From the NCBI GenBank assembly GCA_913009755.1, contig CAJVWU010000002.1, positions 1 through 64,000 of the forward strand: DNA of 64,000 bases, in the 5' to 3' direction. Both the position numbers and the translations under genes were made by a program. The DNA comes from an uncultured Bacteroidia bacterium (GTDB lineage: Bacteria > Bacteroidota > Bacteroidia > Bacteroidales > F082). Of this stretch, positions 17,240 through 25,463 are shown one piece after another (positions within the stretch are counted from its first letter, which is position 1; every line of letters begins with the position of its first letter). The notes beneath the pieces were generated by a model, which saw nothing but the letters and a program-made list of their open reading frames with translations, was not told where the DNA came from and ran no database searches.

Positions 17240-20200
17240 ATGATACCCGCAGAAAACAAAAAAGACGGTTTTATTGACAAGATAATAGAATGGTCAATCA
17301 ACAATAAAATTTTGGTCATTATCCTTACGGCGGCTTTCGTGGCTGCAGGTATATGGGCCATAAAGAACACTGCCGTAGATGCAATTCCCGACTTAAGTGA
17401 TGTCCAGGTAATAATTTTTACAAAATATTCCGGACAGGGGCCTCAAATTGTGGAAGATCAGGTTACGTATCCCCTCACCACCAAAATGCTTTCCGTACCG
17501 GGGGCCATTGATGTACGTGGTTATTCGTTTTTCGGTTTTTCCATGGTTTACATCATTTTTGAAGACGGAACCGACATTTACTGGGCACGTAGCCGTGTGC
17601 TGGAATATTTAAGTTCCATGCAAAGCCAGTTGCCCAAAGGGGTTTCGCCCGAACTGGGGCCTGATGCCACCGGGTTGGGCTGGGTTTACGAATATGTGCT
17701 GACATCGAAAAAGCGAAGCCTCGGTGAGTTACGTTCCATACAGGACTGGTTTTTACGCTACGAACTGACGGCCGTTCCCGGTGTGTCGGAAGTAGCCAGC
17801 CTGGGCGGTTATGTCAAACAGTACCAGGTAAATATCAACCCCATAAAACTGGCTTCGTACAACATTTCCCTCGAAAAGATTAAAAAAGCTATCCAAAACA
17901 GCAACAACGATGTGGGTGGCCGATTGCTGGAAATGGGCGAAATGGAATTTATGGTGCGCGGACTGGGCTACATCAAGAGTAAAGAAGACCTGGAAATAGT
18001 GGCTATTGATGTGAACAAGGCAACCGGAACACCTGTGTATCTGAAAGATGTGGCAAACATTGATATCGGTCCCGAATTACGCCGCGGCCTGGCCGACTGG
18101 AACGGCGAAGGCGAAGTGGTGGGAGGCATTGTCATTCAGCGATATGGTGCAAACGGACTGGATGTTATTGAACGCACAAAGAAAAAACTTCAGGAGTTGA
18201 AAAAGTCACTTCCTGACGACGTACAAATCATTACGGCTTACGACCGGTCTGGACTTATTGACGAAGCCATTGATAACCTGACGGATAAGCTGATAGAGGA
18301 GATGATTGTGGTTTCCGTTATCATTTTTATCTTCCTGTTACATTTCCGTAGTTCGTTGGTGGCCATCTTTACTTTGCCCACAGCAGCCATCGGCGCCCTG
18401 CTCTTTATGCATTTGCAGGGTATTAATGCAAACATTATGTCGCTGGGGGGTATTGCCATTGCCATTGGAGCCATGGTGGATGCGGCGATTATCATGGTGG
18501 AGAATGCGCAGTCTCACGTACTGCATAACCAGCTAAAACCAAAAAATGAGCAGAAGCCACACTGGGCTGTCATTATGGAGGCTTCCAAAGAGGTGGGGCC
18601 ATCCATCTTCTTTTCGCTGCTGGTGATTGTGGTCTCCTTTTTACCTATTTTTGCGCTGGAGCAGCAGGAAGGACGCTTGTTTAAACCGCTGGCCTATACC
18701 AAATCCTATTCCATGGCCGTTGGAGCCGTCCTGGCCATAACCATCGTCCCGGTTTTGATGGGCTATTTTATCCGCGGAAAGATGAAAAAGGAGGAAGACA
18801 ACCCCGTAACCCGTTTTCTCATGTACATCTATCATCCCATTGTTGATTATGTGATGAAGAAAAGATGGCTTGTGCTTGTGGTGGCAGCGCTGGTCGTGGC
18901 GGCTACCTGGTTTCCTTACAAAAAGCTGGGTTCTGAATTTATGCCTCCGCTTTACGAAGGCGACCTGCTGTATATGCCGACTACTTTACCGGGGATTTCC
19001 ATTACCAAAGCCCGTGAACTATTGCAACAAACTGACAAGATTATCAAAACTTTTCCCGAAGTGAAATCCGTGCTGGGGAAAATCGGAAGAGCCGAAACCG
19101 CTACTGACCCGGCGCCTTTATCCATGATTGAAACCACCATCCAGTTGAAGCCCCAAAGTGAGTGGCCCAAAGGCATGACGGTTCAAAAACTGATTGATAA
19201 AATGGATGCGGCCATTAAAATTCCCGGGCTTACCAATGCATGGACCATGCCGATTAAAACAAGGATTGACATGCTTTCTACCGGTATAAAAACCCCGGTT
19301 GGCATAAAAATCGGCGGCCCTGATCTGAAAGTCCTTCAACGGCTTGGGGAAGAAGTTGAAAGGGCAGTAAAAAATATCCCCGGTACCCGTTCGGTTTATG
19401 CCGAGCGTGCCGAAGGAGGTAATTATGTTGACTTCGACATTAACCGTGATGCCATTGCCCGTTACGGCCTGACCGTGGGGGCGGTCCAAAACGTCTTTAT
19501 GTCGGCTGTGGGTGGAATGAATATTACCAAAACGGTGGAAGGGCTGGAACGTTATCCGGTTAACCTGAGGTATCAGCGCGATTACCGTGAAAATATTCCG
19601 GCACTCAAACGTGTGCTTGTCCCCTTGCCCCACGGTGGAAATATTCCGCTTGAGCAGTTGGGGGAAATTCTAATAAAGAAAGGCCCCCCTGTCATTAAAT
19701 CGGAAAACGCACGTCCCAATGCCTGGGTGTACATTGATATTGAGAATATTGATGTGGGGACGTATGTGGAAAGGGCACAGAAGGTGGTCAGTGAGAAGAT
19801 TAAGCTGCCCCAGGGATATTCGCTGGTGTGGAGCGGCCAGTACGAATATATGCAACGTGCTGCCAAAACATTGGCTTTGGTTATCCCCCTGACACTACTA
19901 TTGGTGATTCTGCTGCTGTATTTTAATACAAAATCGTTTACAAAAACAGGTATCATCCTGCTCGCATTGCCTTTCTCCATGGTCGGTGCCATCTGGTACC
20001 TCTACTTTGCCGGATTCCACATGAGTGTGGCGGTGTGGGTCGGTATTATTGCACTGCTTGGTGTGAGTGCCGAGACCGGGGTTGTCATGCTTCTTTACCT
20101 CGACATAGCCTACGATAACTGGCTGAAACAAGGAAAAATCAAGACCCTGCACAATTTGCGCGATTCTATTTTCGAAGGTGCGGTAAAACGTATCCGCCCG

Positions 20201-20431
20201 AAAATGATGACCGTCCTGGTGCTGTTCTTCGGTTTGTTGCCTATTTTGATTGGACACGGTGCAGGCAGCGATGTGATGAAACGTATTGCAGCGCCTATGG
20301 CCGGCGGCATTTTTACCAGTTTTGTTATGGAACTTACTATTTTCCCGGCTCTCTTCTATATCATTAAGAAAAGAAAACTGAAAAAAGAACACGCCCTGCT
20401 CAGTGAAGAAAATCAAACGGTTCAGGGATAA
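17240..20431 (+). CDS. CusA-type Cu(I)/Ag(I) RND efflux pump
   Basis: A 1063-residue inner-membrane pump driven by the proton gradient. The TM4 motif reads GGIAIAIGAMVDAAIIMVEN, the Cu/Ag class. The three methionines that bind and relay Cu(I) in E. coli CusA (M573, M623, M672) are all present as M579 (LLYMPTT), M629 (PLSMIET) and M678 (RIDMLSTG), each offset by +6. It forms a complete tripartite system with the two genes before it. A terminator-like hairpin separates it from the PII-like gene. Confidence 0.95.
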   Translation: MIPAENKKDGFIDKIIEWSINNKILVIILTAAFVAAGIWAIKNTAVDAIPDLSDVQVIIFTKYSGQGPQIVEDQVTYPLTTKMLSVPGAIDVRGYSFFGFSMVYIIFEDGTDIYWARSRVLEYLSSMQSQLPKGVSPELGPDATGLGWVYEYVLTSKKRSLGELRSIQDWFLRYELTAVPGVSEVASLGGYVKQYQVNINPIKLASYNISLEKIKKAIQNSNNDVGGRLLEMGEMEFMVRGLGYIKSKEDLEIVAIDVNKATGTPVYLKDVANIDIGPELRRGLADWNGEGEVVGGIVIQRYGANGLDVIERTKKKLQELKKSLPDDVQIITAYDRSGLIDEAIDNLTDKLIEEMIVVSVIIFIFLLHFRSSLVAIFTLPTAAIGALLFMHLQGINANIMSLGGIAIAIGAMVDAAIIMVENAQSHVLHNQLKPKNEQKPHWAVIMEASKEVGPSIFFSLLVIVVSFLPIFALEQQEGRLFKPLAYTKSYSMAVGAVLAITIVPVLMGYFIRGKMKKEEDNPVTRFLMYIYHPIVDYVMKKRWLVLVVAALVVAATWFPYKKLGSEFMPPLYEGDLLYMPTTLPGISITKARELLQQTDKIIKTFPEVKSVLGKIGRAETATDPAPLSMIETTIQLKPQSEWPKGMTVQKLIDKMDAAIKIPGLTNAWTMPIKTRIDMLSTGIKTPVGIKIGGPDLKVLQRLGEEVERAVKNIPGTRSVYAERAEGGNYVDFDINRDAIARYGLTVGAVQNVFMSAVGGMNITKTVEGLERYPVNLRYQRDYRENIPALKRVLVPLPHGGNIPLEQLGEILIKKGPPVIKSENARPNAWVYIDIENIDVGTYVERAQKVVSEKIKLPQGYSLVWSGQYEYMQRAAKTLALVIPLTLLLVILLLYFNTKSFTKTGIILLALPFSMVGAIWYLYFAGFHMSVAVWVGIIALLGVSAETGVVMLLYLDIAYDNWLKQGKIKTLHNLRDSIFEGAVKRIRPKMMTVLVLFFGLLPILIGHGAGSDVMKRIAAPMAGGIFTSFVMELTIFPALFYIIKKRKLKKEHALLSEENQTVQG

Positions 20432-20442
20432 GTCAAACTATA

Positions 20443-20478
20443 GGGAGAGGAGAGGATACCTTTCCTCTCTCATTTTTA
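20443..20478 (+). terminator. Terminator-like hairpin between cusA and the PII-like gene
   Basis: An 11-bp stem with one mismatch (GAGAGGAGAGG at 20445-20455 with 20459-20469) is followed by CATTTTT. It lies in the 66-bp gap before the PII-like gene, so it would reduce the expression of that gene relative to the pump. Confidence 0.65.
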
Positions 20479-20497
20479 TAATTAAAGAACAATACTC

Positions 20498-20833
20498 ATG
20501 AAAGAAATCAAAGCTTACATTAGAAAAGAACAAGCCGAAATTGTTATTCGCAAACTGGAGATGGCCGGTGTTACGGGTATGACCGTCCTTGATGCAAATG
20601 CCCTGTCCCAATGGGCCGACAGTGAATTCTTCAGTTACTCGATTGACCTGGTCCAGAAATATTCCACTGTGGTAAAAATTGAATTGATTTGCAATGACAA
20701 CCAGATGGATAAACTTACAGAGGTGATAAAGAAATACGGATATACAGGGAGAAGTGGCGATGGATGGATATTTGTTTCCGAAATTGAAAAATCCATCCGC
20801 ATCAGAACCGGAGAGGAGAATGTTATTGGCTAA
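20498..20833 (+). CDS. PII-like protein of the Cus operon
   Basis: A 111-residue PII-fold protein (MKEIKAYIRKEQAEIVIRKL ... GMTVLDA ... GDGWIFVSEIEKSIRIRTG) paralogous to 6619. It lies behind the Cu/Ag pump as the first copy lies behind the Zn/Cd pump. It has no nitrogen-metabolism neighbours. Regulation of the pump or sensing of a nucleotide is inferred. Expression may be lowered by the hairpin before it. Confidence 0.87.
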   Translation: MKEIKAYIRKEQAEIVIRKLEMAGVTGMTVLDANALSQWADSEFFSYSIDLVQKYSTVVKIELICNDNQMDKLTEVIKKYGYTGRSGDGWIFVSEIEKSIRIRTGEENVIG

Positions 20834-20921
20834 CAAATGTTTTTCCTGTCATCCGGTACCCTTTAATGGAAAAACGTTGTTGCCGTCTCATCCGGAATTG
20901 CAGTGTTGTTTAGATTATGAC

Positions 20922-20929
20922 TATCTTTG
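20922..20929 (+). promoter_or_regulatory. -7 element of the small gene pair
   Basis: TATCTTTG matches TAnnTTTG and lies 22 bp before the ATG at 20952; an ATTG about 21 bp upstream could serve as a weak -33 box. It makes the gene pair a separate transcription unit. Confidence 0.5.
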
Positions 20930-20951
20930 AAAAGAACAAAAAGGTTTTCCA

Positions 20952-21158
20952 ATGACAACTATAATAATAGAAGACGGTGAACAATTATCAAGAAAAGTGT
21001 TTAAAACATTTGATGACCTGATTGATGAGTACTTTGTGTCTAAAGGCATGGTGCTTTTTCACCAGATTGATTTTGAAGATTTACCACCTGAATCTCAAAA
21101 AACAATTGAGGAATCAAGAAAAATGGGGGAAAACGACCTTGTTGATTTTAAAGGATGA
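20952..21158 (+). CDS. Small acidic protein, hypothetical (first of a coupled pair)
   Basis: A 68-residue acidic protein (MTTIIIEDGEQLSRKVFKTF ... ENDLVDFKG) without signal peptide. I do not recognise a family. It has its own -7 element and its stop overlaps the start of the next small gene (ATGA), so the two are translated together. Size, acidity and coupling to a basic partner resemble antitoxin-toxin pairs, but there is no motif to prove this. Confidence 0.5.
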   Translation: MTTIIIEDGEQLSRKVFKTFDDLIDEYFVSKGMVLFHQIDFEDLPPESQKTIEESRKMGENDLVDFKG

Positions 21159-21319
21159 AAATAAGAGAACGACAGAAAGTCATAGATTATTTGAAAAAAA
21201 GACAACTGGAAAAACCTTACCTTAAAACAAAGGAATATTTCATTAACGACCAACTTAAGATAGTTGATTTTAAATTAAGACAGCCGGGATTTCTGACCAT
21301 CAATAAACTGCCCATCTGA
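21155..21319 (+). CDS. Small basic protein, hypothetical (second of a coupled pair)
   Basis: A 54-residue, Lys/Arg-rich protein (MKIRERQKVIDYLKKRQLEK ... TINKLPI). Its ATG overlaps the preceding stop codon. No family is recognised. It may be a truncated toxin-like protein or an intact small partner; the end is unusually abrupt for RelE/ParE folds. Confidence 0.45.
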   Translation: MKIRERQKVIDYLKKRQLEKPYLKTKEYFINDQLKIVDFKLRQPGFLTINKLPI

Positions 21320-21330
21320 ATTCCAAAGCT

Positions 21331-21373
21331 CATCCGGATTCTTGCCCGGCTACTGACGGTTGCAATCCGGATG
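21331..21373 (+). repeat. Hairpin arms CATCCGGATT/AATCCGGATG upstream of the multicopper oxidase
   Basis: A perfect 10-bp inverted repeat with a 23-nt loop (21331-21340 and 21364-21373). The same arms with a 3-nt loop lie upstream of copA (32227-32249). In both places they precede a shared block ending in the copper operator, so the two promoter regions are duplicates of each other. Confidence 0.6.
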
Positions 21374-21460
21374 TTAAAACCCAGCAATTCATCACTTTCA
21401 TTTCTTCCGGTTTCAAATCCGGAACAACTCGGCTCCGATCACCAACAGAACCCAAAAAGA

Positions 21461-21516
21461 TATAACTCATTTCCATAATTCTGTAACGTTTCATGGCATG
21501 ATGTGTTCTATCATTG
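21461..21516 (+). promoter_or_regulatory. Copper-regulon promoter, copy C
   Basis: Operator at 21461-21487 (TATAAC-N15-TGTAAC), 21 bp, then the -7 element TATCATTG (21509-21516). The 27-bp operator and about 20 bp before it are nearly identical to those of copA. Its position means that an ATG at 21498 lies upstream of transcription start and cannot be the start of the oxidase. Confidence 0.7.
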
Positions 21517-21548
21517 CACAATCATATTTAACATCAATTACATCAGAC

Positions 21549-23270
21549 ATGAAAAAAACAAGACTCTCAACACTCGCGCTTTTATTTGCATTTGTTGCAC
21601 TCACAGCCCAAAATCCGGTGATCATCCCGGATACCTTATCAGGAACCGAATTCGAACTCAATCTTCAGGATGGAACATTTCAGTTTTACGACGGAATCAA
21701 TACCACCACCATGGGGGCGAACGGCGACATACTCGGCCCTACGCTCATAATGGAAAAGGGGGATTTTGTGGACATCACGGTTAACAATCAATTGGCCGAT
21801 ACCACTACCATCCACTGGCATGGTATGCATGTTTCGGCAGCCAACGACGGCGGCCCCCACACCATCATCCTGCCGGGCGAAACATGGAATCCGCAGTTTA
21901 CCGTCATAGATAAGGCCGGAACCTATTGGTATCACCCGCATCTGCACAGGCAGACCAACAAGCATGTTTCACTGGGTATTGCCGGTTTTATCATCGTGCG
22001 GGATGACGAAGAAGCCGCCCTCGATCTGCCTCGCAGCTATGGTGTGGACGATTTTCCGCTGGTGATACAAACCAAGAATTTTGACGCACAGAAACAAATC
22101 ATTGTACCTTCAAATAATGACGATGTGTTGATGGTGAATGCCACCATTGATCCTTCGCTGGATGTTCCGGCGCAGGTAATCCGTTTTCGCCTGCTTAACG
22201 GTTCTTCGCAGCGCGTGTTCAACATCGGCCTGTCGGGTAACGGTATGTTTTATCAGATCGGCTCCGACGGGGGACTGCTTGCGGCGTCACTTGCTTTGAC
22301 CCGCCTGCAAATGGCTCCCGGCGAACGTGCCGAAATATTGATTGATTTTGACGCTATGGAAGGACAATCAATTCATCTGATGAGTTATGCCTCCGAATTT
22401 CAGGATGGTATTTATGGTGCCACCAATCCAGGCACAATGCAGTTTATGACGCTTGATGGATACAAACCCAATGCGTTGAACGGCACCGATTTTAACATCA
22501 TTGAGTTCAATGTGGTTGCCCCCACAAATGACCCGGTAACAACAATACCGGCTTCACTGGTTGAGGTAACTCCATACCCTGAAGATTCGGCCGATATCAC
22601 CCGGACCCTCAATTTTACGCCCGAGTTCATGGGCCCTGACCAGTTGAACGGCAGGTTTTTTATCAACGGCCTTACTTTCGATATGGACGTTATTAACTTT
22701 ACCATTCCATTAAACAATATCGAAATATGGAGTATTACCAATCAGTCGGCCATAGCTCATCCTTTTCATATTCATGACGTTCAGTTTTATGTGCTGACCA
22801 GGAACGGTGTTCCTCCGCCGGCCAGCGAACAGGGCCGGAAAGATGATATCCTGGTAAAACCGCAGGAAACCGTCCGGTTAATTACAAAATTTGAAGATTT
22901 TGCCAACGATCCGGTTCCTTATATGCTCCACTGCCACATGCTCGTGCACGAAGATGACGGCATGATGCTGCAGTTTGAGGTAGTGGACACAACAACAGGT
23001 TTTGAAGATATTACTTCCGGTGATGATGCATTTGTTTTATTTCCTAATCCTGTAACAAATGGGAACTTAACAATAGATACTCATGAGAGCAATGCTGTGA
23101 TAACATCTTATGAATTGTACAGCCTGACAGGAAACCGGATTTTACAAAAAACGGTAAATGATCAAAATCCTGAAATAAAAATAAACGTTTCCAATATGCC
23201 TTCAGGGCTTTATTTTTTGAAAGTTTATGCAGGGAATGTACCGCACACTAAAAAAATTGTGATCAATTAA
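21549..23270 (+). CDS. Secreted multicopper oxidase with type IX secretion tail
   Basis: A 573-residue cupredoxin oxidase, probably a CueO-like cuprous oxidase. The start at 21549 gives a signal peptide (MKKTRLSTLALLFAFVALTA); the open frame begins at 21498 but that ATG precedes the -7 element. Copper ligands: HWHGMH (89-94), WYHPH (127-131), HPFHIH (404-409), and HCH-x3-H-x4-M (H461, C462, H463, H467, M472), so T1 and the T2/T3 cluster are complete. The last roughly 75 residues (VLFPNPVTNGNLTID ... LYFLKVYAG ... KKIVIN) form a Por secretion (type A) tail, so it is exported across the outer membrane or kept on the surface. Confidence 0.93.
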   Translation: MKKTRLSTLALLFAFVALTAQNPVIIPDTLSGTEFELNLQDGTFQFYDGINTTTMGANGDILGPTLIMEKGDFVDITVNNQLADTTTIHWHGMHVSAANDGGPHTIILPGETWNPQFTVIDKAGTYWYHPHLHRQTNKHVSLGIAGFIIVRDDEEAALDLPRSYGVDDFPLVIQTKNFDAQKQIIVPSNNDDVLMVNATIDPSLDVPAQVIRFRLLNGSSQRVFNIGLSGNGMFYQIGSDGGLLAASLALTRLQMAPGERAEILIDFDAMEGQSIHLMSYASEFQDGIYGATNPGTMQFMTLDGYKPNALNGTDFNIIEFNVVAPTNDPVTTIPASLVEVTPYPEDSADITRTLNFTPEFMGPDQLNGRFFINGLTFDMDVINFTIPLNNIEIWSITNQSAIAHPFHIHDVQFYVLTRNGVPPPASEQGRKDDILVKPQETVRLITKFEDFANDPVPYMLHCHMLVHEDDGMMLQFEVVDTTTGFEDITSGDDAFVLFPNPVTNGNLTIDTHESNAVITSYELYSLTGNRILQKTVNDQNPEIKINVSNMPSGLYFLKVYAGNVPHTKKIVIN

Positions 23271-23332
23271 TTTTAAGACAATAAAACATATCATGAGTAA
23301 ACATTAAAACATTCATCATAAAAAAAGCTAAA

Positions 23333-24022
23333 ATGAAATATGCAATAATAACTGCACTTTTTTCTTTTTTTCTCATTTACACCGTATCAACAGCTTATGC
23401 ACATGGTGACGAAAAACACACGAAGAAAGTAAAGGAAGATACAGTAAAAACCCATGAGGCAGACCAAATGCATGATGCAGAACATGCCGGCATGCAGGAA
23501 GACCTCCATAATATGCATGAAACCATGATGGAAAAGGCTTCATTCGAATCTTTCCCTACTTTGCATCCTTTGATTGTACACTTTCCGATCGTATTACTGC
23601 TTACCGCTTTTTTAACACAATTAGCCGGGCTTTTTGTGTTCAGGAGTCAGTTAAACTGGGTAACACTATTCCTTGTTTTTGGCGGTTTGGCGGGAGCATA
23701 CATTGCCGGGCAACTTGTCCACCCGCATACTTCCGGATTGTCGGAAACAGCAGCCTGGGTCCTGAAACAGCATGAAATATATGCAGCATATACCTTGTGG
23801 ACAGCCCTCGCTGCATTTCTTTTCAAAACACTTTCCATGTTTGTTTTAAAGAAAAAGCTGTGGCTTGAGGTAATTGTTCTGGTCGTCCTGGGGGCTTCTG
23901 CCTATAGTGTGGGTGAAGCCGGACATTACGGTACTCAGCTTTTGTACATCGAAGGGGTGGGTTCACAGGGAAATTTTCTTGAACAGCCGAATACTGAGGG
24001 GGAGCACTTGCACAATCATTAG
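23333..24022 (+). CDS. DUF2231 membrane protein with His/Met-rich exported N-terminus
   Basis: A 229-residue protein: signal peptide (cleaved near TAYAHGD), a His/Met/Asp-rich segment (residues about 22-65, e.g. HDAEHAGMQEDLHNMHETMM), then LHPLIVHFPIVLLLTAFLTQ and three further membrane helices of the DUF2231 type. It ends in HLHNH. It follows the oxidase by 62 bp with no terminator and is probably co-transcribed. Such proteins often sit beside copper oxidases and haem proteins; the function is unknown. Confidence 0.82.
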   Translation: MKYAIITALFSFFLIYTVSTAYAHGDEKHTKKVKEDTVKTHEADQMHDAEHAGMQEDLHNMHETMMEKASFESFPTLHPLIVHFPIVLLLTAFLTQLAGLFVFRSQLNWVTLFLVFGGLAGAYIAGQLVHPHTSGLSETAAWVLKQHEIYAAYTLWTALAAFLFKTLSMFVLKKKLWLEVIVLVVLGASAYSVGEAGHYGTQLLYIEGVGSQGNFLEQPNTEGEHLHNH

Positions 24023-24084
24023 CCGATCACCGGAAAATTATTTGATTGTTTTACCAACAAATAAACATACCGGTTTTAAACAGT

Positions 24085-24699
24085 TTATTCATTTTTAACG
24101 GCAACTGCATATCCTTTTGATTTGATCGCATTTACGATTTCCGCCAAATCAGTTTTACGCTTGTTAAAATCAATTTCGGCAGTTCCTGTTTTATAGGAAG
24201 TCCTGATTCGAAGGATTCCGTTTAATTGATTCACTGACTGATTGATATTTTCTTCACATCCGGCACAGGTCATCCCTTCAATTTTTAAGTTAACCGATTG
24301 AATATCTGATTTGTCAACGATGACAACTGTTTTGTTGGTTGTTTGATGAAATAGTTGAGGGTAAAAAGAAACCGAAGTCATAAAAACAACAAATACGGCA
24401 ACAAACCATACATATAGTTTTGATCTGAAAAAAGATATTTTTTCAGTTTTGCAATTTGCCGGACAGGTTTCTTTTTTTTTCGGTTTGTAAACCTGGTAAA
24501 AGGCAAATCCCAGAGACAGGAATGCAATGGTCAGCAGATACGGCTTCAAGGCACTAAGCCACGAAAAATATGCTGAACTGCCGCTAACTCCTGCAACACT
24601 TGTCAGAAGTAGCGGCCCCCAGCAACACACTTTTAAGGAAACTGAAGATAATACAGCAGTTCCTACCGTGGCCTTTTTGCTTAACTTTATAACCCCCAT
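24085..24699 (-). CDS. MerTP-type mercuric ion transporter (fused MerT and MerP)
   Basis: A 204-residue fusion. The N-terminal part has three membrane helices with a vicinal CC in the first (LKVCCWGPLL) and a Cys pair in the loop (ETCPANCKTE), as in MerT. The C-terminal about 70 residues form a MerP-like HMA domain with GMTCAGCE. MerT/MerP bring Hg2+ into the cytoplasm for MerA, but no mercuric reductase gene is in this window. It follows the thioredoxin-like gene by 3 bp on the minus strand. Confidence 0.87.
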   Translation of the reverse strand: MGVIKLSKKATVGTAVLSSVSLKVCCWGPLLLTSVAGVSGSSAYFSWLSALKPYLLTIAFLSLGFAFYQVYKPKKKETCPANCKTEKISFFRSKLYVWFVAVFVVFMTSVSFYPQLFHQTTNKTVVIVDKSDIQSVNLKIEGMTCAGCEENINQSVNQLNGILRIRTSYKTGTAEIDFNKRKTDLAEIVNAIKSKGYAVAVKNE

Positions 24700-24702
24700 T
24701 GT

Positions 24703-24972
24703 TTAAGAACTACCTATACCCGCTTTAATTAAATCTTCTTTTGTGATCCCGTCATTTGTACAACAACCTATCAATTCACCGTTAACTGCAATGGCAGGAA
24801 GCCTTTTTACACCGTATTCCCCCATTTTTTTTACGCAAATTTTGCTTTCGCATGGTTCCGATAAATTATAAACGGTTATTTCACAATTTTCGCAGGCTGT
24901 GTCTTTTACCAGCTGTACAACAGGTTCACATACCGGGCAACCTGCTGTAAAAATTTCAATTTGACGTTTCAT
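24703..24972 (-). CDS. Small thioredoxin/glutaredoxin-like protein
   Basis: An 89-residue redox protein of the thioredoxin fold: IEIFTAGCPVCEPV (CPVC active site, C14 and C17), the cis-proline strand RLPAIAVNGELIG, and extra Cys pairs (CENCE, CESKIC, CC) that could bind thiophilic metals. No signal peptide. It lies between the CsoR-like gene and merTP. A role in handing metal from the regulator/transporter or in reduction is inferred. Confidence 0.82.
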   Translation of the reverse strand: MKRQIEIFTAGCPVCEPVVQLVKDTACENCEITVYNLSEPCESKICVKKMGEYGVKRLPAIAVNGELIGCCTNDGITKEDLIKAGIGSS

Positions 24973-25010
24973 GGCTTTGTGTATTTAATGTTTAATAAAA
25001 AATCATGGCA

Positions 25011-25037
25011 CAAAACTATGGGCACACAGGGGGTGGT
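25011..25037 (-). promoter_or_regulatory. Candidate CsoR-type operator and -7 element before the thioredoxin-like gene
   Basis: On the minus strand ACCACCCCCTGT (25037-25026) is followed after 7 bp by TAGTTTTG (25018-25011), a TAnnTTTG -7 element. The same arrangement, again with 7 bp, stands before the csoR-like gene (25489-25464). Confidence 0.55.
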
Positions 25038-25050
25038 CGCCAAGAAAAGA

Positions 25051-25437
25051 TTAAGATTTTTTTATTTCACTGTTGTTCTTCCCATTATAGCGGGCAAGCC
25101 GTTCTTCTATTTCTTTCATTTCCCGCAATTTGTCAGATAGTTCATCCAGTTTCAGATGTGGGAATTCCTGTCTTATAAATTCAATCCTTTCTTCATTTCC
25201 ACAATTTCCAGGGCATTTGTTTACTGCATTTACAATTTTAATGGCCAGCATTTTGCGGTAAACTTCATCCAGCAACAGGTAGTGCGCTTTCTGCAAACCT
25301 TTGTCGGCAGCCTTAAACTGTATGAGTATTTTTTCCGGATCATTTCCTTCATCCAGCATTTTAATAATACCCTCAATCTGTCCTCTTATGCTTTTCAGGC
25401 GGGTTTTTATATCGCTTGTCAAATCGTTAGGTATCAT
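25051..25437 (-). CDS. CsoR/FrmR-family (DUF156) regulator with altered metal site
   Basis: A 128-residue all-helical regulator. The start at MIPND (25437) fits the family; the frame upstream is non-coding. The helix-2 signature RLKSIRGQIEGIIKML is clear. The usual first Cys (helix 2 start) is replaced in GNDPEKILIQ, and the His-x3-Cys site reads YLLLDEVYRKM, so the standard Cu(I) ligands are absent. A new Cys cluster appears (NKCPGNCGNEE). The C-terminus is longer than usual. The adjacent genes suggest it regulates the thioredoxin/merTP cluster, possibly responding to a thiophilic metal. Confidence 0.85.
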   Translation of the reverse strand: MIPNDLTSDIKTRLKSIRGQIEGIIKMLDEGNDPEKILIQFKAADKGLQKAHYLLLDEVYRKMLAIKIVNAVNKCPGNCGNEERIEFIRQEFPHLKLDELSDKLREMKEIEERLARYNGKNNSEIKKS

Positions 25438-25463
25438 AACCTTGTTTTTATTAATTGAAAAAA

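Noticed and set aside
21330-21521. Minus-strand frame beginning MEMSYIFLGSVGDR, similar to one at 32116-32376
   Set aside because: Both lie over the duplicated copper promoter and hairpin. The shared peptide comes from the shared promoter DNA, and the rest differs and is not protein-like.
21498-21548. Upstream start of the multicopper oxidase at 21498
   Set aside because: It precedes the -7 element at 21509-21516, and the extra residues would hide the signal peptide.
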